A stretch of DNA of 43,474 nt from the NCBI GenBank assembly GCA_024220525.1, contig JAMYWO010000309.1, forward strand, positions 1 to 43,474, in the 5' to 3' direction. The stretch is from Cochliopodium minus. Its lineage: Eukaryota > Discosea > Himatismenida > Cochliopodiidae. Each line of letters begins with the position of its first letter. Position 1 is the first letter of the stretch. Below, in pieces: positions 10,998 to 23,400 of the stretch. The notes below the pieces were generated by a model. That model saw only the letters and a list, made by a program, of their open reading frames with translations. It made no database searches and was not told the origin of the DNA. The position numbers were made by a program, and so were the translations under genes.

Positions 10998-11963
10998 TTA
11001 AGTCAGATTGGTGAGGATAGCAAAAATGAGAGAGATCAGCGTGGATACAGATAGATTATAGAATATGCTGGAGGAATCGGAAGTGAGGATGGTGAGGGGA
11101 TTCTTGTTCTTGTTCTTAGGCAAGACCGCAAGCACGATAATCACAACAATCAAGGTTACCAAAACGATGAAACAGAAAGCCCTGACGATCCAATCTTTTG
11201 CAAGATTTCTAGCAATCACTCTCAATTGTTTCACAGCATGTTTCAATCCCTCCTTGATATCTTGAACATCATCTGCAATCTTTTTCAATTGTTCTTCTTG
11301 TCTTCCTAATTCAGCAATAGTCTCCACTGCTACTTGCTTGGAAGACTCTATATCCTTCAATTGTCTCTCCAATGACATGATAATATTATCCTGAACCTCT
11401 ATACCCTGTGAGATGAGCTGCTCTGACTTATATTGTTCTGCATGTTGGAGAATGATGTCGTGTTTAGTGGATACATTCCCCGTTTGTATATTCAATTCAT
11501 TTATTTGTGGGATCAATTTATTGATTTGACTTTGATAATCTTCTCTCCTCTAGAATTGGGACATAAAACCAAATAAAATTTTATTCAATTTGATTTTTTT
11601 TTGATCATTATAATAATGCATATTTTTAATTCGTTGGAAAATTTTTTTTTTTTTTACATTCTTATAAATGGTTGATATTCCCTTTCTTGCTCTTATTTCC
11701 AATGAATATGATTCCAATAATTCATTTGCTCTTTTTAATCTATCTTCAATGAATCTAACTTTCTATAATTTAGAATGGTATTATATAAACGTCTGAAAAT
11801 GATTTGGTGAAGGATATTTAATTCTTACATTTGATTTCAATTCCCCTGACAATTTAGGTGCAGTTTTCAAGGCCATTCTCATTTCTGTTAATACTTCTTC
11901 CAATTCATTTCCATATTCATTTAACTCTTCCAAATCGTCATCATAATCTTCCATTAACTTCAT
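10998..11963 (-). CDS. NPSN-like Qb-SNARE
   Basis: Membrane-fusion SNARE of 263 residues; exons 11963-11829, 11762-11658, 11549-10998. An N-terminal helical region (DLEELNEYGNELEEVLTEMR, DRLKRANELLESYSLEIR) resembles the Habc bundle of Vti1/NPSN proteins. The SNARE motif spans about residues 140-200 with the zero-layer Gln near 164 (AELGRQEEQLKKI). A strong transmembrane segment follows at about 201-223 (FCFIVLVTLIVVIIVLAV). The tail after it (LPKNKNKNP) recalls the extended C-terminus of plant NPSN11. A second hydrophobic stretch at about 241-260 (LSVSTLISLIFAILT) is unusual for a tail-anchored SNARE. Vti1 or another Qb-SNARE is the main alternative; NPSN is preferred because of the tail. 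It would act in cytoplasmic membranes together with Qa, Qc and R partners not found here. Confidence 0.7.
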
Positions 11964-12241
11964 TTTCTATTGGATTTTGTTGAGTTAAAACTTTGATTTT
12001 TAAAAGTGGGTAATGGTATTTTTTTACTGCCCTTTTTTTTAAATATATTTATTTTAAATTTTGAAAGGGATTTTTGAATGAAGAGTAAGAAACTTTAGGT
12101 ATGGGTATTATAAGTGAATTAAACAAGTAAGTGGAAATTGGGAGTCATAATTATCAATAAACTTCCTTAACTTTATGAATACAAATCTGAAAATATCGAG
12201 AAAATTCACATAAACAAAATTTTATTTTTATAAATTTTTTT

Positions 12242-13189
12242 TTATCTCAAAGGAGAAAACTTATGGTTCGGATTATCTTTAGAGCATAAGTTGGAACGTG
12301 CACATAAATCACATAATTTCTTTTTGCAGATCAAACACTCGAGGGTAGAAATGAGATCTCCACAAATGATGCAAACCAAGAACTCGTGCTTTTGTTTGAA
12401 CAGTTTGTACTCTTTCTTAGCTGCTTCCTCTCTCCAATACTTTGTAATAAATTTGATCAAAATCACAACACATCCAATAGCAATGCAGGCTTTAAAGATA
12501 AAAGTTAAAGTATTTTTTATATTGTTTTTAAAGATCCAAAAAATTAATCAACTCGTACCTGATAGCCCCACTTCTATTCCTACTACAACATCTACTACTG
12601 TGAATATACTATATTTTTTAGTAGAGGATGGACACTTTTCAAAGTTCCTTTAAAGTTTTTTGAAAGCAAAATGCTGAGTTTTAGTTTTTTTTTTATTTTT
12701 ATTTCTTGCCATGAATCTCTTGGACAATTTATATTTTGTGCATCTGTTTTATTTCCGATTGTGCATCCATGATCAGTACACCATCCACAATATACATTTG
12801 ATATGCCTATAATTTTTATCAAAAGTTAAAGAAAATTATGGCCAAAATAATCTTTTCATTACATTCATCACAACTAGAATAAGTTACACAACAAGTTCTA
12901 TATCCAGTCAATAAACAATCTTCTTTTTTCGTGCATTTATTTTCTGATAAACAAAATACACATTTTTTATCAAATACACATTTCCAACAAGTATCATAAT
13001 TACATTCATCAGTTTCATTTTTCAAATTTATCTTTGTATTATTTTTATCTACAACATCTGAGTTTTGTTATTTTATAATTGATTGGTATATTGATTTTAA
13101 TAGGTACCATTACTAATATATAATTCTGAATAAACAACTATGATACAAATGATAAAGAAACAAAAAGATTTTGAATTATATATCTTCAT
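12242..13189 (-). CDS. PSI-like single-pass membrane protein with cytosolic zinc module
   Basis: A 236-residue type I membrane protein; exons 13189-13108, 13057-12863, 12806-12710, 12647-12559, 12489-12242. The third intron uses a GC donor (CATG then GCAAGA). A signal peptide (FCFFIICIIVVYS) is followed by a Cys-rich ectodomain with PSI/plexin-like spacing (CWKCVFDKKCVFC, CDEC, YCGWCTDHGC, CPRDSW, KCPS). A transmembrane helix lies at about residues 136-165 and is split by the last intron. The cytosolic end is a compact Cys/His cluster (CIICGDLISTLECLICKKKL, CDLCARSNLC, then NPNHKF) that looks like a B-box or RING-type zinc site. It may be a small adhesion or sensor receptor; its ligand and function are unknown. 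The start follows a 13-A run. Confidence 0.7.
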
Positions 13190-13362
13190 TTTTTTTTTTT
13201 TTGAAATACTTGGAAGTAATAGTTTCTTTTCTCATTGAAAAGGTGGTCATAATTTGTCAAAGCTGCTTCTGTAAAGTGTTGATTTTTGAATTATTTGAAA
13301 AAATAAAAAAAAACTTCAAAATTAATATCAACCAATCTATAAATTTCTTTCTATATTTACAA
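13190..13362. promoter_or_regulatory. Divergent promoter region, 173 bp
   Basis: The only space between the start codons of the PSI-like membrane gene (minus) and the longin gene (plus). It is very AT-rich, with a T-run at 13190-13202 next to the minus-strand ATG. No specific motif is claimed. Confidence 0.6.
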
Positions 13363-14364
13363 ATGTCAAATGGGGAAGGTATTAAATCAATTTGGAGCAT
13401 AACGTATCGAAATTAAACACAAATTTAATTATTATAGTAGTGAATTCAAATGCACCAAATGAAACTCAAGAAGAATTGATGCCACCATCAATCATTTATT
13501 CATTGATTGCAAGAGGATCGGTGGTATATTTAGAATATTCATTGCGTGAAGGAAATTTTGTAACACTGGCAAAAAAAATTTTGGTATCAGTCAAATCTAA
13601 TGATACAAGAAGGACATATGCAGATAAATCTGGAAAGTAAAAAATAATTCTTAAAATTGATTCTTAAATTAAAAATAAAAAACATCTTTCAAAGATTCGT
13701 ATTTCATTATATCGTGAAAGATGAAATAGTATATATGTGTTTTGCAACGAAAAATCAACCAAAGAAAGTTTGTTTTAATTATTTGGAGAAAATTCAAGAA
13801 GAATTCATTAAAAAATACGATATTACACAAGTAAAGGAATGTGAAACAAGCAATGCATCTCAATTTCACGAATTTCAATCAATCATTCAACATTATATGG
13901 TATATTTTTCCACTATATAAGAGAATTAATTGATTAACAAAAAAATCATTATTAATTTAAAATGCTGATTTCCAATCATTGAATATATTTATTATTTTTA
14001 AATCAAATAAACTTTTATCAAATAAATAAAAATAAATATCCTGATATTACTCTTTTTTATTGAGCAATATCTTTCTTGTCATAATTTTTTGACATATATA
14101 TATTTTTTTTTTTAGAAACAATTCAGTGAAATAGAAACACCAACAACCACAACAACACCAACCAACCATCAACAAGAACTTTCGAGAACAAGTACCTTTT
14201 CTCAAAATAATGAAAATCCTCAAGTTACTCTCGATATGCCAGTTAAAAAAACTGTTGCACCTTCTAAAGTCAATAACAGACTCACTGATCCTTTGTTAGT
14301 AGATTCTCAAGGTGTTGATAATCCAAGCAAGGGTGGTTATTGCTCTTTTTGTTCTATTTTTTAA
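13363..14364 (+). CDS. Longin protein with CaaX-type terminus and no SNARE motif
   Basis: A 222-residue protein; exons 13363-13378, 13438-13636, 13695-13899, 14116-14364. After a short N-terminal extension, residues about 20-135 form a VAMP7-type longin fold (SIIYSLIARGSVVYLEYS, GNFVTLAKKIL, rebuilt GKFVFHYIVKDEIVYMCF, FNYLEKIQEEFIKKY). VAMP7-type proteins normally have a coiled SNARE motif and membrane anchor next. Here there is only a Thr/Pro/Asn-rich linker, and the protein ends in GGYCSFCSIF. The last four residues fit a CaaX prenylation box with a second Cys three residues upstream, reminiscent of the lipidated end of Ykt6. Likely a membrane-tethered regulatory longin, comparable to phytolongins in having lost the SNARE motif. 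The 216-nt third intron is longer than most here. The lipid anchor is inferred. Confidence 0.75.
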
Positions 14365-14440
14365 AGATAATTTAAACAAATTTTTAATATAAATCATTTT
14401 TTGTCGTGTATTTCGTATTTCAAAAAAAAAAATAAAAAAA

Positions 14441-15103
14441 ATGGACCCAAATCAACAAAATTATCTGAGACAATACTATGATCCATTTTCTAGGTAAATA
14501 CTTCGAATTCTGAAATTTATATATTAATTTCATTCATCGTTCATTTTAAACCAAAATTTCTATCATAGCCCAATGATGAAAAATGATTTCTTAGTAAAAG
14601 GGGAGATAAATATAAATCATGGAAATATAGATGGGCGAGATTAAATTATGATGGAATGTTAATGTTCTTTGAATCGAGTAATTTCAGTTTTTCCAAAATT
14701 AATTTTATTGTATTCAATAATCAAAGAATTGAACAAAAGAATATTACTAATAGTAGATCTAAAGTTAATGGAGAGAATCAAAGTTATTAATAATAAAAAG
14801 CTCAATAAAGAAATTATCATTTTACAGTTTGAGACAAGGTCATACCACCTAAAGGCAGACAGCAAAAAAGAGTTAAATAGTTGGTTCGAGGTCTTAAAGG
14901 GAAGGATTTGTAATTGGAGTATCAACAACCATAATTTGTTTGATAAACAACTTATCGAGAAAGATTTTGTGTTTTTCATGTTGGTATTTAAAGAATTTCG
15001 GAAGAAATACTTAAATGGCAAAATCGTCCCTAAACCTTTGTTATATATCATTTTCTCTCTTTATGTTGACCCAGTTTACAGTTGGAAGGGCAAAGATCTA
15101 TAA
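14441..15103 (+). CDS. Small PH-domain protein
   Basis: A 170-residue protein; exons 14441-14493, 14595-14677, 14727-15103. A short Gln/Tyr-rich start (QQNYLRQYYDPF) leads into a PH domain at about residues 17-105. The domain shows KRGDKYKSWKYRWARL (basic beta1-beta2 loop, WKYRW), GMLMFFES, an acyl-free middle part, and the C-terminal helix with its invariant Trp (KKELNSWFEVLKGR). The two splice junctions are fixed by domain continuity and phase. The 65 residues after the PH domain match nothing I recognise. It probably binds phosphoinositides through the basic loop, which is inference. It lies 76 bp downstream of the longin gene on the same strand and has its own A-rich leader before the ATG. 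Confidence 0.75.
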
Positions 15104-15252
15104 TTAAATATTCTTAATTGAAAGTTTTTGTCGATAAATGGATTTTTTTTATTGATTTTCTTTCATTGATACATCAAATGGTTCAATTTAATTCAATATA
15201 TATTTTTTTTGGAAATATTTTATAAAAATAAAAATATTGAAGATAGATAAAG

Positions 15253-18200
15253 ATGGATAAAGAGGATGATTCACCTTTTTTCAAAATGTATTCAAAAAAT
15301 AAGAAACTATTTTCGAATTTGATTCTTGCATGGTTGAATTTGGTAATAATACAATAATAAATATTAGATGTTAATTAAATTTATTCACAAGGATGATTTG
15401 TTGAATTTGATCAAAATAGATAAGATTATGAGAAATACAATCTTATCTTTAGAGAGCATTTGGAAGAAATTGAGCCTTCAAAAATTTAATTATTTCTTAG
15501 ATAAAACCAACAATCATACAGAAGAATTTCTCAAATTTCTTGTCAATAATGGAATAAATAAGGTAAAATTCAATGGAATATTCAAAATTTATAAATTAAT
15601 TTATTCAAATTAAAGCATATAAATTTCCTTGATCTTTCTTATTCTGATATCTCGATCTATCATTGTGAATGGATTTTGAATGAATTTCCAAATCTTGAGG
15701 GATTGGCGTTGTATAATTGCAAGGGAAACATGAATGAAAAGAACATGGAAAAAAAGCAATATCCAAAAATCAAGGTGTTGAATCTTGGATCTACTGATTA
15801 TGTTGATATGCAAACTTCGTTTCATTTGAAATTCATTTCAAGATTCAATAATTTAGAAGTGAAAAAATATAAAATTAAATTAATTTTATTTTACAAATAT
15901 ATTTCAAAAGATAGGAATATTTTCTGGAGGATCAGATGCTGTTTTATTTACTGATTATACATTCCTAAAAAAATTAAGGATATTGGACGTCACTAATTGC
16001 TTCGAAATAATCGATTATACGAGAATGATCCTTCCTCCTTCTTGTGAACTCCTTTTTATCAATTATCCAACTTTCTTATGTAATTTGATATAGTTTTTAA
16101 ATATTTTTTACAAAATTTTTTTACAAATTGAAGTTCAAGATGAAGAAAAAGAAGCCCACAATATATTTGTAAATAAACACAAGAATCTGACCATCGTTGA
16201 CAATGACTTGATATATACTCTCCAATACAGTAAAACTGAAGAAGAGATATTAAATACAATTTCAAACAACAAACCGTTCGTTAAAAATCCCAACTTCACA
16301 TTCAGAATAAATATCTTGCAACTTGCGATTAAAAAAGAATGTCATGTGTCTGTCATTCAAGCTATTTTAGATTTGAAAGTGGATCCAAACGCTTATTCTT
16401 CTCTTCCTAGATTAAGTCTTCCCAAAAATGATCTACATAATCCTCTTTCTCATATTCGTAATAAGTACAAAAGAAAAGAAGACATCATCAATCCTTATTT
16501 CCCTCTTTATCCAAACTTTATCCAAACAAATGATATAGGCATCTTGATATGTGAAATACGTAAATTACTTTATTGATAATAATTTTTTTTAATTATTTTC
16601 TATTTTTATAAACATTAAACATGGCAGCTGGTTCCAATTCAATTCATTTTTGCGTGAATTCTGAAAAAAAATGTGAATACCTCAAAGTTTTGTTGGAAAA
16701 AAAGGGAGATATCAACTCTAAAACTCTCAGAGTTTATAATCAAAAATCATTTGGAACCGGTTCTACTCCATTGATGCTGGCTTCGTCAAAACATGATTAT
16801 GATTTAATGGTATTGATTTATTTTTCAATCATTTTTTTAATTTATGTATTGATTATTCTAGAAATTTTTGATCGAAAACAAAGCAGATGTAAATTCTGTT
16901 AATGGTAAATTTCGAAATAAAAAGATTAATTTAACAAAAAGAGTTTTTATATTAAAATTTTTTTTAGATCAAGGATGGAATTGTTTGTTTTATTTGGTTC
17001 TCAATAAAAATTCAGAAACAAGAAAAGTAATTATTTCAAAAATTTTTTTTTTATAGTTATTTTAAATAAAAATTTCCAAGTGTATGAGACTTCTTGTCAA
17101 GAATGGCTGCAATATCTCGCACATTTCAACAGACAACAATTCTGTTTTTTCATTGGCAGCTCATTTTTTGGAATCAATGGATATTTTCAAAGAAATCATC
17201 AATTTGGGATTCAATCCTCCCAAAGAACACTTACCTCATTTATTTTATACTTCCACCAAAAAAAATGGTCAGTTAGTAAATTGTTTTTCGGGAATTGAAA
17301 TAAAGGGAGAAGAGTTTTTGAATCCTTTGAATCCTCTCCAAGTTTCAATTGTAAACAAGTTTGTAAACAAAGATTATTTGGAAAAATACAAATGTTTCAT
17401 CAATCTCAAAAACAACTTTGGATACACTGATTTGCATTATGCTTGTTTTTGTTTATCGAATAATATCTTTTCCAAGCCCACTCATAAAGGTTTTTCGATC
17501 ACTCCTTCCAACATGTAACCTTTTTTTTTCTTTCTTTTTTAAACATCAATTAATTATTATTAAAGGTTTGATGAGTGTAGTTTTGAATGTATTAATCAAC
17601 TTTTATTGAGGGGATCAGATCCAACAATATTAACTCCAAAGGTTGAATTTCTTTATATCAATTTTTAACTTAATTTATAAAATTTTTTATATTCTCTAAA
17701 TTTATCTTTCATTTTAAAAAAAGAAACAAAATTCACTTTTCATTTTGGTTTCATCCATCGTTAATGAAAACTCTGGGAATTTATCGCACAAACAAAGTGG
17801 ATTTAGAGGAATATCTCTCAATTCTATTAATTATGGAATCTACCATGGTTTTTACATTGAAGGAATTAAAAACATGGTGGAGAATGTGAAATTGAGAGGA
17901 GAAAAAGAACTTTATGATTTCATTAATAAAAAAGATGAAAATGGTGTCACTCCCTTGCACATCGCTAGTTTGAGAGATGAAACTATTATTTTCGATTATT
18001 TGATTTCTAATGGGGCAGATGTCAATGCTGTCGACAACAAAAATAGAACTCCATTTCACTATCTCTTATATTCTTTTTTTCAAGTAAAAATTTTTTATTT
18101 GTTAAAATTTTTGATTTTTAATAACTTTTCATTACTTATAGTACAACTTTGACAGAAAAATATTTGAATCAAAGTTTACTACTCTTTTGGATCATAAAGC

Positions 18201-18635
18201 AGATTGTTCAATGCAAGATTCTGATTTCAACAATGTAATCCATTTTTTGTGTGAATTCAATGAATTTGATCTTTTGAAAAAAATTGATTTGAAACATATT
18301 GATCTCAACAAATATGATTCAAGGGTAATCTAGTTTAAAAATAAATAAATAATATTTAATAGCAATAAAACGATTTTAAAATATATTTTTTTTTAAAAAA
18401 TAATTTAGGGATACACTCCTTTGATAATTTCGATCTATAAAGCTTACAAAAATATTTTTGATCATCTTGTTCAAAATTCTGCAGATCTCCTTTTTCCTGA
18501 CAGGAACGGGAACTATCCCTTTCAACTTTGCTACTTGAATCCTAATCTTGTAAACGATTTATTGTCACATCAGCAACAGGTGGGAGAAGAAATTGAAAAC
18601 TTGGGATTTGAACATAGAATTTTGTAACAATCTTA

Positions 18636-18666
<31 letters not shown>

Positions 18667-20370
18667 TTTATTTTTATTTTTATTTTCATTTTTTATTTTT
18701 TATTTTTTTTTTCTTTAATAAAAAAGATATTTTAGATACTCTCATCGTTTGAATACCAATTTTATTAGAGATATCTATTTAACTCACTCTGGTCAAGAGA
18801 ACAAAGGACAAAAACTAAAAATGCTGGAATATCTCTTAGAAAATGGTGGATATAATCAAAACTTTTCCTTTGACCGTAATTATTTTGTTTTTGTTCATTT
18901 TTCTTTCTTTATTTTCACAATTTAAATTAGTAAAAGAACTTCTCAGCAAAATTTTGAAAGTGGAATGTTCAATTAGAGTACCTCTTTTTTTTTGAAAGTT
19001 TTACTAATCAAAATATTCATTATTTTTCTAATTTAAATATTCATTTTTATTTATAATTTTTTATATATGTTTTTTTATTAATTAAAATTTTCATTTTAAA
19101 ATGAATTAGTGCAAAAACCCAGTCTTGAACGAAACCAATTCCAAAATCGAAAAAAATAATGGAGAAATCACCATCAAATTCCTCAAAATGCTGCTCAAAA
19201 GAAACCCCAAAGAGGAAGAAAAAGTATTTGAAGAAACTGTTGGAGATCTCCTCTCTTGCTTGGAAAACTCCTTAAAAATCAACCAAAATCCGTCCAATTA
19301 TTTCAAGGAAACCTACTCTGGAATTTTTATAGGACTCAAACCTTTTCTTTTTGAAGTTCTCCAAAATTTTCTTGATAATGGTCTTGACATCAGCCACGTC
19401 GTTGATAGTCCAGGAGAGTATCAAAATATTTTTTTATTTCTTGTTTTATTTTTCATTTTTATTTGTTTTTTTATTTTTTTTTTTATTTTTTTTTAAAAAA
19501 AAGATTCAATGAAACAAATATGGGATTTAGTTTGATTGAATTGGCCTCAAAATTAGACTTTCGAATTTTTTTCTTCATGTTGGACAATGCCCGTAAGGAT
19601 GTACTTGATAGATTGGATCCAAATGCAAAAAATAAATATGGTAAATAGAATAAAATAAATAAAAAATAAAAAATAAAAATAAATACAATTAAAGAAAAAA
19701 TAACTAATCTAAAATGTTTTAATAAAAGGAGAATTATTGTTAGGAAATATTTTGGAAGCTCTTTTATCGCACAAAGAAAAATTTTTTCACGATGTTTATG
19801 TTCATTTAGAAAAAACTCTCAAAAATCTCAACTTTTCTATGAAGTGCCAAAACATTCATGGAAATACCCTTCTGATTTTGTGTTCGCAAAATTCAAAGCT
19901 CTTTCGTTATTTGCCTTTATTTTCCAAATTTGTTGAATCAGAAGAGGATTTTTTTGTTTGCAACAATGTTGGGAGAAATTTGTTTCATTATTTTTCATTG
20001 GAAATGAAAGATATTTCTCAATTTGAGTATTTGGTACCAATCTTAGATCATCCAAAACTTGCGAAACTGTAAAAAATTTTACTTTTTATTTTTTTAAATA
20101 TTAATTTGTTTTTTTTTAAGAAAATTTAACTTCTTGTTTGATTTGAAAGACAATGGTGGATATACTGCTTCTCAAAACTTTCCCCCTTCTATTCTTCACA
20201 TTTTGAAAGACACTTCTACAACTTCTTTGCAATTTAAGTTTAAAAATTTACTTTCTCAAATAAAAAAAGATCCATTTGTTGATCCTCTAAAAACTTTCTA
20301 TAAGTACAAACCAAAGTTTTCTTGCTTAGTTCAAAGAAAAAATGATGATGAAAATTCAGTTTTGTTTTAA
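15253..20370 (+). CDS. F-box-like / LRR-like / ankyrin-repeat protein
   Basis: A 1301-residue protein in 19 exons (15253-15342, 15368-15562, 15616-15858, 15911-16079, 16134-16559, 16628-16809, 16862-16904, 16968-17026, 17081-17514, 17566-17641, 17724-18083, 18142-18324, 18409-18623, 18727-18875, 18931-18977, 19110-19417, 19504-19640, 19729-20068, 20121-20370). The N-terminus resembles an F-box (ILAWLNLMLIKFIHKDDLLN, then SIWKKLSL). Residues about 85-240 look like leucine-rich repeats (INFLDLSYSDI, FPNLEGLALYNC, IKVLNLGS, LRILDVTNC). The remainder carries scattered, divergent ankyrin repeats (GSTPLMLASSKHDYDLM, KFLIENKADVNSVN, GVTPLHIASLRDETIIFDYL, GYTPLIISIYKAY). It is possibly an SCF ubiquitin-ligase adaptor with an ankyrin target-binding array. 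The first intron would be only 25 nt; the alternative is a start at ATG 15368. It converges with the EDEM gene, 84 bp apart. Confidence 0.75.
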
Positions 20371-20454
20371 TTTATCTTTTTAAATAAAAATATTACCAAG
20401 AAAGTTCAAAATATAAAATAAAATTTTTTTGAATAATTATTTATTTATTTTTAT

Positions 20455-23400
20455 CTACTTGAGATTGTATTGTTTCTTTAAGTGAGGAAAATTAGAAATG
20501 TGAGCCTCCTTCATTTCAAAAACAGGCAACAAATGAGCCTCAGTGTTAAAAGTGTAGTCTCCTTGAGTGACAAAGTTGTCAAAGTCAAACAAAAGATATA
20601 AATATTTTAAAGTCTCCGCTAAGAAAAAGCTATCCATGATGTCGTCAAGGCCAAAGTTGGCGACGGTACGGATGGAAGCGAAACCACATTGAGATCTTGT
20701 TCTTTCAATGGTGTTGACAACCTTTTCACCAAAGTCGATCAAGAATTCTTTTCAAAATAAAATAAAAAATAAAAAAAAATGTTTACAAAATGAAAAAAAA
20801 AATAAAACCTTCTTTTGTAGTTTTAAAAGCGTGGTAAAGACTTTCAGGAAATTCAGGACGCAAAGGATAACCCTCATTAGCGATAGAAGCATGACCATTA
20901 CCAACCATGGACAACTCTGGCAATGCTCCGAGTTCATTCCACACGTTCATGATAGCTTTGAGGTTGTCCAAAGCGATTTCTGTTTCCCCATCAAGTGCCA
21001 AGACACCCTAACCAGAAAATTTTTTTTTTAATTATTACATTTTTTATTTTTATTTTATTTCAATTTATATTTTTATATTTTTTTATTTTATTTTTTAATT
21101 ATTACATTTTTTATTTTTATTTTTTATCTCATTTTATATTTTTTATTTTCTTTACAGGAAAGAAAGCAGCAAGACTGGGAAAATGGTTAGTACCATAGTT
21201 GAAGAACATTTTGCTCTCTTTGTTGTAGAGGGAGGAGATGATTTGGGTCTTTGCTTCCTTCCACATGGTTTTGTAGTCGTCATCATTGAACATGTATCCT
21301 GCTTTGTACATGTACTCGTATGCAGAGTCCTTAAAAAAATTCATGAAATAAAAAAATAAAAATAAAAATAAAAATAAAAAATAAAAAATGTACAAATATG
21401 TTAATAAAAAAATAAAAATATAATTTTAAAAAAATATAATTTTTAAACAATAATGAAAATAAATTAAAGTCTTTTTAATAAAAAAATAAAAAAAAATAAA
21501 AATAAAAATAAAAAATAAGAAAATAAAAAATGAAAAATAAAAAAAATTTATAAATAATGAAAATTTATAAATAAATAATGAAAAAAAATAATTTGTTAAA
21601 AAGGAAAAAAAAAGTTACCATATGACCACCAATTCCTAATCAATAAAATTAATTTTTATAAATTATTTTTATTAATTTATTTGATTTTTTTATATTTTAC
21701 CTGTAGGAGGACCAAACATCCAAGCCAAGTTGTCAATGTTGATGTGGTTTCCCATCAAACTTCCGCTGCCAGACTTTCTTGCTCCCCAAACCTTTTGCAT
21801 GGTATTCTTTGCAATCTTGTCCCATTTAGGTTCTCCTGTTAATCTAGACAAAAGACCAAACTCTAAAGCGAATGTACCTTTATGAAAAAATAAAATAAAT
21901 ATGAAAAAATAAAATTGAAATAATAATAAATAAAAAATAAAAATAAAAAATGAAAATAATAAAATAATAAAATAATAAAATAATAAAATAATAAAATAAT
22001 CAAATAATAAAATAATAAAATAATAAAATAATAAAATAATCAAATAATCAAATAATAAAATAATAAAATAAAATAATAAAATAATCAAATAATAAAATAA
22101 TAAAATAATAAAATAATAAAATAATAAAAAATAAAAATAATAAAATAATAAAATAAAAAAAAAAAAAAATAAAAAATAAAAGATTAAAATTTTTTGTTTA
22201 CATGCACAAGCTGAGCAAGTGATTCTACTTTCGTGCGGAGAAACTCCTCTTCTCAAATTGATCTTTGAAAAAAAAAAAAAAAAATAAAAAATAAAAATTT
22301 AATTAAATATAATTTTGAAATACAAATAAATAAAATATATTTTAAAACGATCATTTTTTTTTTTTTTACGGCACCAAAGTTGACTCCAGTAGGAGTATCA
22401 AAGGCAAGGTACAACCTCTCTGCCATGTCTATTGCAAGACCGAGAAGTTCTCCTTTGTATCCGGGAACCATATTTTTTTCAGGATCACTGGCAAGCATGT
22501 GGCCAGCTAACAAACCTGTGAAAATAGAAAAAAAAAAAAATTTCAATCTATATTATTTAATAAATTTTAAATTCAAAAAATTAAAAAAATAATTTTTTTT
22601 TTTTTTTTTTTTTTTTACCTCCTACAACTCTGATGTTGGTCTCAAAAACACTCACATCTTTGTCAAAGTCAAAATTTTTGACTTCTTTTATCAACAAATT
22701 TACTAAGGAAAAAGAAAAAAAAAATTATGAAACAATAAAAAAAATACAAAAATAATGAAGAAAAATAAAAGAAAATATTTTAAAAAATATTGGAAAGTAA
22801 AAAAAAAAATGTTTTTAATTTTTTTTTTTTTTTATAAAAATTACCAATTCTCCTGAACTCAGTGACGTTCCCCATGATAGCCACAGTGTCCATACAATCG
22901 ATCAAAGTCAAATAGACGCCACCAAACTTGGAGATACCACTACAAGAGATGGGTTTGAGCTCGTCCAAAGGGAAAGCCTTCTCGAGGTAGCTGTTGTAAG
23001 CAAAGTAGAACATCTCCTTGACCTTGGCTTTCAATGTCTCTGCCTTCTTTCGGGTCTCAGCGCTTATCGATTTGAACGCAGGGTTCTTCTTTTGCTTGAG
23101 CTCCTCGCTTTGTGGGGCTTGCTTTTCTTCTATGCTTTCTTGCATCTGGATGCTCTTTTTGAAGTCTTCGAGGATCTCTTTTTCTTTGTTGCTTTGATAG
23201 TTTTTGTATTTCTCCTTGTCTTCTTTGTCATCATATGGCTTGGTTTTGTTTTCGATCACCACTGGATCTTTTTTGACTGGATTTTTCTCCATGTTTTTGA
23301 CTATCTCTATATCATTGTAAAAATGATGAGTGAAAATGTTGATTAATTTAGATATCTGATAAATTGAGATGTAAATTATGATTGTATTTGTTGATTAATA

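Noticed and set aside
21690-22256. Long hydrophobic minus-strand frame that would look like a multi-pass membrane protein
   Set aside because: It is an octanucleotide microsatellite in an EDEM intron read through; splice sites on both sides restore the GH47 sequence.
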